From assembly GCA_018817385.1 (NCBI GenBank), contig JAHIUA010000099.1, forward strand, positions 27,629-91,628: a stretch of DNA of 64,000 nucleotides, in the 5' to 3' direction. The position numbers were made by a program, and so were the translations under genes. Within the stretch, counting starts at the first letter, position 1, and each line of letters starts with the position of its first letter. The notes beneath the pieces were generated by a model. It was given only the letters and a program-made list of their open reading frames with translations. It was not told where the DNA came from and did not search any database. This document shows, in pieces, positions 60,420 through 64,000 of this stretch. This DNA is from Pseudomonadota bacterium (GTDB lineage Bacteria; Desulfobacterota; Desulfobulbia; Desulfobulbales; Desulfocapsaceae).

Positions 60420-60941
60420 TCATGCTTGTTCTTTCTGATCCTTTATCGCCTGCAAACCATAAAGGAATTTGCGTGGAACTCCTGAAAGCACCCGAACAAG
60501 ACCTGTAGGTACTCCATTGAGAACAGAAAGAAACTGGCCAAGAAGAGCTTCCTTGCTTGGAAGCTTGGACAGGGCAAGCAGTTTATCCGATGAAATTTTC
60601 TCTCCATCAAGGGCGGCAGCACGAATCTGTAACTTTGCATGCTCTGCGGCAAATTTGGTCAGTGCCTTTGCCGGTGCAACCGGATCATTATAGCCCATTA
60701 CTATAGCTGTAGTACCGATGAAATCCTCAGTAAGAACGTCATTGGCTGTATCCGTAACTGCCCTTTTCAGAAGAGTATTCTTTGCAATACGAATCTCAGA
60801 GTCACAAGCACGCAATTGAACGCGCAGCTCCTGCAACTCAGAAACCGTTAAACCACAATAGTCTGTAACCACAGTAAATTTGGCTCGACTGAATGAGTCA
60901 TTCAGCTGGGAGACTATTGCTGATTTGTCATCACGGTTCAA
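60420..60941 (-). CDS. rplJ: 50S ribosomal protein L10
   Basis: The 173-residue stalk base has FTVVTDYCGLTVSELQELRVQLR, IRIAKNTLLKRAV and a C-terminal helix that binds L7/L12 dimers. The start codon is TTG 60941, with GGAGG upstream. Its leader folds as an L10-binding RNA. Confidence 0.96.
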   Translation of the reverse strand: MNRDDKSAIVSQLNDSFSRAKFTVVTDYCGLTVSELQELRVQLRACDSEIRIAKNTLLKRAVTDTANDVLTEDFIGTTAIVMGYNDPVAPAKALTKFAAEHAKLQIRAAALDGEKISSDKLLALSKLPSKEALLGQFLSVLNGVPTGLVRVLSGVPRKFLYGLQAIKDQKEQA

Positions 60942-61054
60942 AGTACTCCTCCTTTATCGGTTTAAGATTACTCTTTTGCCTAAAACAGCAGATACGATTA
61001 TAGAGTCCATCAAAAGAGATCAGGGAGAAAAAGATACTCTTTGTTTTCCCTGAT

Positions 61055-61133
61055 AAAAAAAAGATCGGCTCCGTCTCGGCGGGTCACGTACTGTGATTAA
61101 ACCTCAAATGAGGTACCTGCTGTCTTCGACCTT
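61055..61133 (-). ncRNA. L10 (rplJ) leader with intrinsic terminator
   Basis: On the minus strand AAGGTCG (61127-61133) pairs with CGATCTT (61061-61067), closing an internal region with GACAGCAGGTACC...GGTTTAATCAC...CCGCCGAGACGG, which matches the known L10-leader pattern (GACAGCAGG and CCGCCGAG arms). Eight T follow directly. The fold suggests feedback by L10-L7/L12 through termination before rplJ. A second long hairpin (ATCAGGG/CCCTGAT) lies between it and the rplJ start. Confidence 0.75.
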
Positions 61134-61170
61134 GTGTTACACGTTATATAATTATAAAAAATTACTCTGC

Positions 61171-61875
61171 TTAATTAGCCTTTGCCCGCAGAGCAATGGG
61201 ATCAAGCTTAACCCCTGGACCCATGGTGGAAGTTATGGTAACAGAACGCAAATACACGCCCTTGCTGGTAGAGGGTTTGAGTTGAATGATTTTCTCAACA
61301 AAGGCGCTGAGATTTTCTATTAAATTTGTATCGCCAAAAGAAATCTTGCCAATCCCGGCATGGATAATACCTGCTTTATCAACCCGAAAATCGACTTTAC
61401 CACCTTTAATATCTTTGATCACATTGGCAAGATCGAAGGTGACAGTTCCAAGCTTGGCATTAGGCATTAAGTTTCTCGGACCAAGAACGCGACCGATTTT
61501 ACCTACCGTCCCCATCATATCTGGAGTGGCGACGGTTTTATCAAATTCAAGCCATCCACCCTTGATTTTTTCTACAAGGTCATCTCCACCAACATAATCA
61601 GCACCCGCCTCTCTAGCTTCAGCCTCTTTATCGCCTTTGGCAAAGACCAGAACTCGAGTAACTTTACCTGTTCCATGTGGCAGAACAACTGAAGAACGGA
61701 CCATCTGATCAGCATGTCTCGGATCAACACCGAGTTTTAAAGCGATATCGACAGTCTCATCAAATTTGGCATAACTGTTGGCAATGACCATTTTAATGCC
61801 ATCTTCGACACTGTACAACGCAGATCTGTCAAACAGTTCGACCTTGTTTCTATATTTTTTTCCATGTTTCGGCAT
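61171..61875 (-). CDS. rplA: 50S ribosomal protein L1
   Basis: The 234-residue protein has [61 protein letters not shown] and [15 protein letters not shown] [17 protein letters not shown]. It forms the L1 stalk and in other bacteria represses its own operon. Confidence 0.98.
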   Translation of the reverse strand: MPKHGKKYRNKVELFDRSALYSVEDGIKMVIANSYAKFDETVDIALKLGVDPRHADQMVRSSVVLPHGTGKVTRVLVFAKGDKEAEAREAGADYVGGDDLVEKIKGGWLEFDKTVATPDMMGTVGKIGRVLGPRNLMPNAKLGTVTFDLANVIKDIKGGKVDFRVDKAGIIHAGIGKISFGDTNLIENLSAFVEKIIQLKPSTSKGVYLRSVTITSTMGPGVKLDPIALRAKAN

Positions 61876-61944
61876 ATCAGCCTCCTACTCATGAACCGCT
61901 TCCAGCAGAGAACGGTTACAGCAGTTTGTTTAGATTAAATGGTA

Positions 61945-62370
61945 TCACGATATAACGGTTATGCCCATGCTACGGGCAGTCCCCATGACAATTTTACTCG
62001 CCTTGTCGATATCATATGCATTGAGATCAGGCATTTTTGTCTCGGCGATCTCGCGTATCTTATCCATACTGATTTCAGCCACACGCTCAGATTTTGGATT
62101 GGATGATCCTTTCTGTAACCCTGCGGCTTTCATCAACAATATCGATGCCGGCGGAGTTTTGGTAATGTAACTGAACGACCTGTCCTGATAGACAGTAATG
62201 ACAACTGGGATGATGGTATCACCCATCGTCTGTGTTTTAGCATTAAACGCTTTACAGAATTCCATGATATTCACACCATGTTGACCCAAGGCGGGTCCAA
62301 CAGGGGGTGAAGGATTGGCTTTTCCAGCCGGAATCTGAAGTTTGATGTATGCCGTAATTTTTTTGGCCAT
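61945..62370 (-). CDS. rplK: 50S ribosomal protein L11
   Basis: The 141-residue protein has [38 protein letters not shown] and [18 protein letters not shown], then [10 protein letters not shown]. It supports the stringent-response and thiostrepton-binding region of the 50S subunit. Confidence 0.98.
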   Translation of the reverse strand: MAKKITAYIKLQIPAGKANPSPPVGPALGQHGVNIMEFCKAFNAKTQTMGDTIIPVVITVYQDRSFSYITKTPPASILLMKAAGLQKGSSNPKSERVAEISMDKIREIAETKMPDLNAYDIDKASKIVMGTARSMGITVIS

Positions 62371-62446
62371 TTCTAACTCCTGCTACACAGTAGATTATTT
62401 CTTAATAACGTGGTCGATTCGTGCTTGAACCGCCCATCTTGAAAAT

Positions 62447-62472
62447 ATAAAAAAAGGTTTTACCCTCACCTT
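62447..62472 (-). terminator. Weak terminator-like hairpin between nusG and rplK
   Basis: On the minus strand AAGGT and ACCTT pair around a nine-base loop, followed by a run of seven T. The stem is short. Confidence 0.35.
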
Positions 62473-62489
62473 ATCCTCAGCGGACAGCG

Positions 62490-63023
62490 TTAGGTATTGG
62501 AAACCTGTATATATTCCAATTCAACAGGGGTTTCCCTGCCAAAAATAGAAACCATGACTTTAACTCTTCCCTTCTCAGGGAACACTTCATCAACAACACC
62601 TTGAAAATTAGCGAAGGGACCGTCTACCACGCGTACCGCCTCCCCAACTTCAAAAATAACTTTCGGTCGAGGTGCTTCAGCACCATCTTGAATACGACTG
62701 ATTATCTTTGCTGCATCTTCGTCTGGAAGCGGTGTTGGGTGTTGATCATCACCAACAAAACCGACGACACGAGGCATATTTTCATGCAGCACATGCCAGG
62801 TCGTGTCATTAAGATCCATGGATATAAGCATATACCCGGGAAAAAATTTCCTTGAGGAGGTCTTTCGAGCCCCCTTGATCATCTCAACCACCTGCTCAGT
62901 GGGAACCAGAATTTCTCCAAATGATTCCTCCAGGCCCTCATTCTTGATGCGTTCCTCAAGAGTAAGTTTTACCTTATCTTCAAATCCGGAGTGAACCTGC
63001 AATATATACCAATGTCTTTCCAT
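62490..63023 (-). CDS. nusG: Transcription antitermination factor NusG
   Basis: The 177-residue protein starts MERHWYILQVHSGFEDKVK and has VVEMIKGARKTSSRKFFPGYMLISM, and a C-terminal KOW domain with GEAVRVVDGPFANFQGVVDEVFPEKGRVKVMVSIFGR. ATG 63023 matches the usual N-terminus; the frame opens at 63059. NusG joins RNA polymerase to Rho or to S10. Confidence 0.97.
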   Translation of the reverse strand: MERHWYILQVHSGFEDKVKLTLEERIKNEGLEESFGEILVPTEQVVEMIKGARKTSSRKFFPGYMLISMDLNDTTWHVLHENMPRVVGFVGDDQHPTPLPDEDAAKIISRIQDGAEAPRPKVIFEVGEAVRVVDGPFANFQGVVDEVFPEKGRVKVMVSIFGRETPVELEYIQVSNT

Positions 63024-63111
63024 GAGTTTGTAACCACTAATTAGTATTGCCTGAAACAATCTGCGCCAGGCGAAAATAGTAACGAATCAGGAAGGTAAAC
63101 GATTGCACTTC

Positions 63112-63360
63112 TCAGCGAAGAAAAGAGTCCAGGAGTTTTCCCAACAACAGATCAACAGAACCAAGATACGCAGATGCAAGAATCGAAAAAACGATTACTA
63201 TGCCGGTCAAGCTAAAGGTCACCTTCTTGTCAGGCCAAACAATCTTGGTGAATTCGACTTTAACTTCATCAAAAAACTTCTTAATCTGGGCAGGTGAAAA
63301 ATTGTTTTTTTCTTCAACCTCTACCTGAATTTTTTTGCTGATTTTTGTCTTCTTTCCCAT
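63112..63360 (-). CDS. secE: Protein translocase subunit SecE
   Basis: The 82-residue protein has a charged N-terminus, KKFFDEVKVEFTKIVWPDKKV just before its single membrane helix (VTFSLTGIVIVFSILASAYLGSVDLLL), the hallmark of SecE. ATG 63360 is preferred over the frame opening at 63399. It lies between tRNA-Trp and nusG. Confidence 0.95.
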   Translation of the reverse strand: MGKKTKISKKIQVEVEEKNNFSPAQIKKFFDEVKVEFTKIVWPDKKVTFSLTGIVIVFSILASAYLGSVDLLLGKLLDSFLR

Positions 63361-63445
63361 GATTTCTGAACAATTCCTTCGACAACAGGTTCTACGCAAC
63401 GAGGCAGATTATCGCCAATAATTTCACAGCTGCTTAAAAACAAAA

Positions 63446-63522
63446 TGGCAGGCCAGGAGGGACTCGAACCCCCAACATCCGGATTTGGAGTCCGGCGCTC
63501 TACCAATTAGAGCTACTGGCCT
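63446..63522 (-). tRNA. tRNA-Trp (anticodon CCA)
   Basis: The minus strand gives a 77-nt cloverleaf with acceptor AGGCCAG/CTGGCCT, D arm TAGCTCTAATTGGTAGAGC, anticodon loop CTCCAAA (CCA), T arm GGGGGTTCGAGTCCCTC and an encoded CCA end. The order tuf-rpmG-tRNA-Trp-secE-nusG is widespread. Confidence 0.97.
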
Positions 63523-63529
63523 GCGGACG

Positions 63530-63679
63530 TTATTTTGTCTCTTTATGCGGCGTATGCGTCCGACAGAACGCACAATATTTTTTCAACTCCAGTTTTCCTG
63601 GAATAGTTTTTTTGTTCTTCGTTGTCGTATAGTTACGACGTTTGCATGTACCACACGCAAGAGTCACAATATCTCTCAT
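63530..63679 (-). CDS. rpmG: 50S ribosomal protein L33, zinc type
   Basis: A 49-residue protein, [21 protein letters not shown] at the N-terminus, with two CxxC pairs (CGTC and CAFC) of the zinc-binding form. ATG 63679 has AGGA upstream; the longer frame from 63760 adds a hydrophobic stretch not found in L33. Confidence 0.96.
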   Translation of the reverse strand: MRDIVTLACGTCKRRNYTTTKNKKTIPGKLELKKYCAFCRTHTPHKETK

Positions 63680-63742
63680 GATAAGTCCTATTCCACGTAA
63701 ACAAAAATTACAAAGGCATAAAATACTGTAAAAGCAAATGAA

Positions 63743-63764
63743 CCCCATGGCCAAGGCCATGGGG
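63743..63764. terminator. 22-bp palindrome between tuf and rpmG
   Basis: CCCCATGGCC-AA-GGCCATGGGG is a perfect 10-bp hairpin with a two-base gap. It lies 16 bp past the tuf stop. The minus strand after it is only moderately T-rich, so it may act as a partial terminator or processing site. Confidence 0.5.
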
Positions 63765-63780
63765 TGCCTCTATCTGTTAC

Positions 63781-64000
63781 CTACTCAACAATTTCACTGA
63801 TAACGCCAGCACCTACCGTACGTCCACCCTCACGGATGGCGAAACGAAGTCCGACATCCATGGCAATGGGAGTAATCAGCTCAGCCTGAGCCGCCATGTT
63901 GTCTCCTGGCATTACCATCTCCACGCCTTCGGCAAGGGTCAAGATACCAGTTACATCAGTCGTTCTGAAATAAAACTGGGGACGATATCCATTAAAAAAC
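63781..64000 (-). CDS. tuf: Elongation factor Tu, copy 2 (5' end outside window)
   Basis: Only the last 72 codons are present, ending SEIVE and TAG at 63781-63783. The sequence is co-linear with copy 1 (offset 17037). Of 220 bases 9 differ, all within 121 bases of the stop, and the outer 99 bases are identical. Two residues change: MAAEAEL to MAAQAEL and the final EIIE to EIVE. Confidence 0.97.
   Translation of the reverse strand, partial: FFNGYRPQFYFRTTDVTGILTLAEGVEMVMPGDNMAAQAELITPIAMDVGLRFAIREGGRTVGAGVISEIVE

Noticed and set aside
62371..62489. L1-binding leader before rplK
   Set aside because: I looked for the L1 target known from other bacteria in this spacer and did not find a convincing match.

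Overview
The window looks like a chromosomal segment of an anaerobic, Gram-negative bacterium of the Desulfobacterota, most likely a Desulfobulbales-type sulfur or sulfate metaboliser. This placement is inferred from mid-40s GC, a RACo-like ASKHA protein, a ferredoxin-nitroreductase, a BadF-type activase, an LptG permease (outer membrane), a predicted cyclic-di-GMP-I riboswitch and the long translation gene order. No 16S rRNA is present to confirm it.

The left 15 kb is a mosaic of short transcription units on both strands. It starts with a frameshifted membrane-protein gene, an HU gene and a tyrosine recombinase relic with two frameshifts and an in-frame stop, which sits beside tRNA-Arg(CCT). 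On the minus strand follow two overlapping ADP-glucose pyrophosphorylase paralogues (glycogen synthesis), a DHH phosphoesterase and a RACo-like protein without its 2Fe-2S domain. On the plus strand are crcB/fluC, lptG, an unassigned Cys-rich protein paired with a small ASKHA activase, and an exported orphan protein preceded by a predicted c-di-GMP-I riboswitch with an overlapping terminator. A ferredoxin-nitroreductase (minus) and a DUF362 protein (plus) face away from each other. A 111-bp imperfect repeat occurs upstream of hup and again before the riboswitch gene.

From about 15.2 kb to the right end every gene is on the minus strand, read from high to low coordinates. In transcription order: tuf (partial), rpmG, tRNA-Trp, secE, nusG, rplKAJL, rpoBC; rpsL, rpsG, fusA, tuf; the S10, spc and alpha clusters through secY, map, infA, rpmJ, rpoA and rplQ; a strong terminator; a YkgJ-type Cys-cluster gene; then rpsB, tsf, pyrH, frr, uppS, cdsA, dxr, rseP, tsaB, ispG, proS and a RelA/SpoT homologue; then a small protein, a zinc-ribbon Smr protein, an FKBP isomerase and a 49-residue Lys/Cys-rich protein. 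This places translation, transcription, protein export, MEP isoprenoid synthesis, undecaprenyl-PP and phospholipid precursor synthesis and stringent control in one 48-kb block.

The points most worth a second look are the riboswitch and its exported target, the activase/partner pair, the RelA/SpoT protein whose hydrolase HD motif is destroyed, the RACo-like protein without its iron-sulfur domain, the repeat pair with a group-II-intron-like flank, and the 49-residue Cys/Lys protein. I did not find a CRISPR array, an intact mobile element or an obvious defence system.
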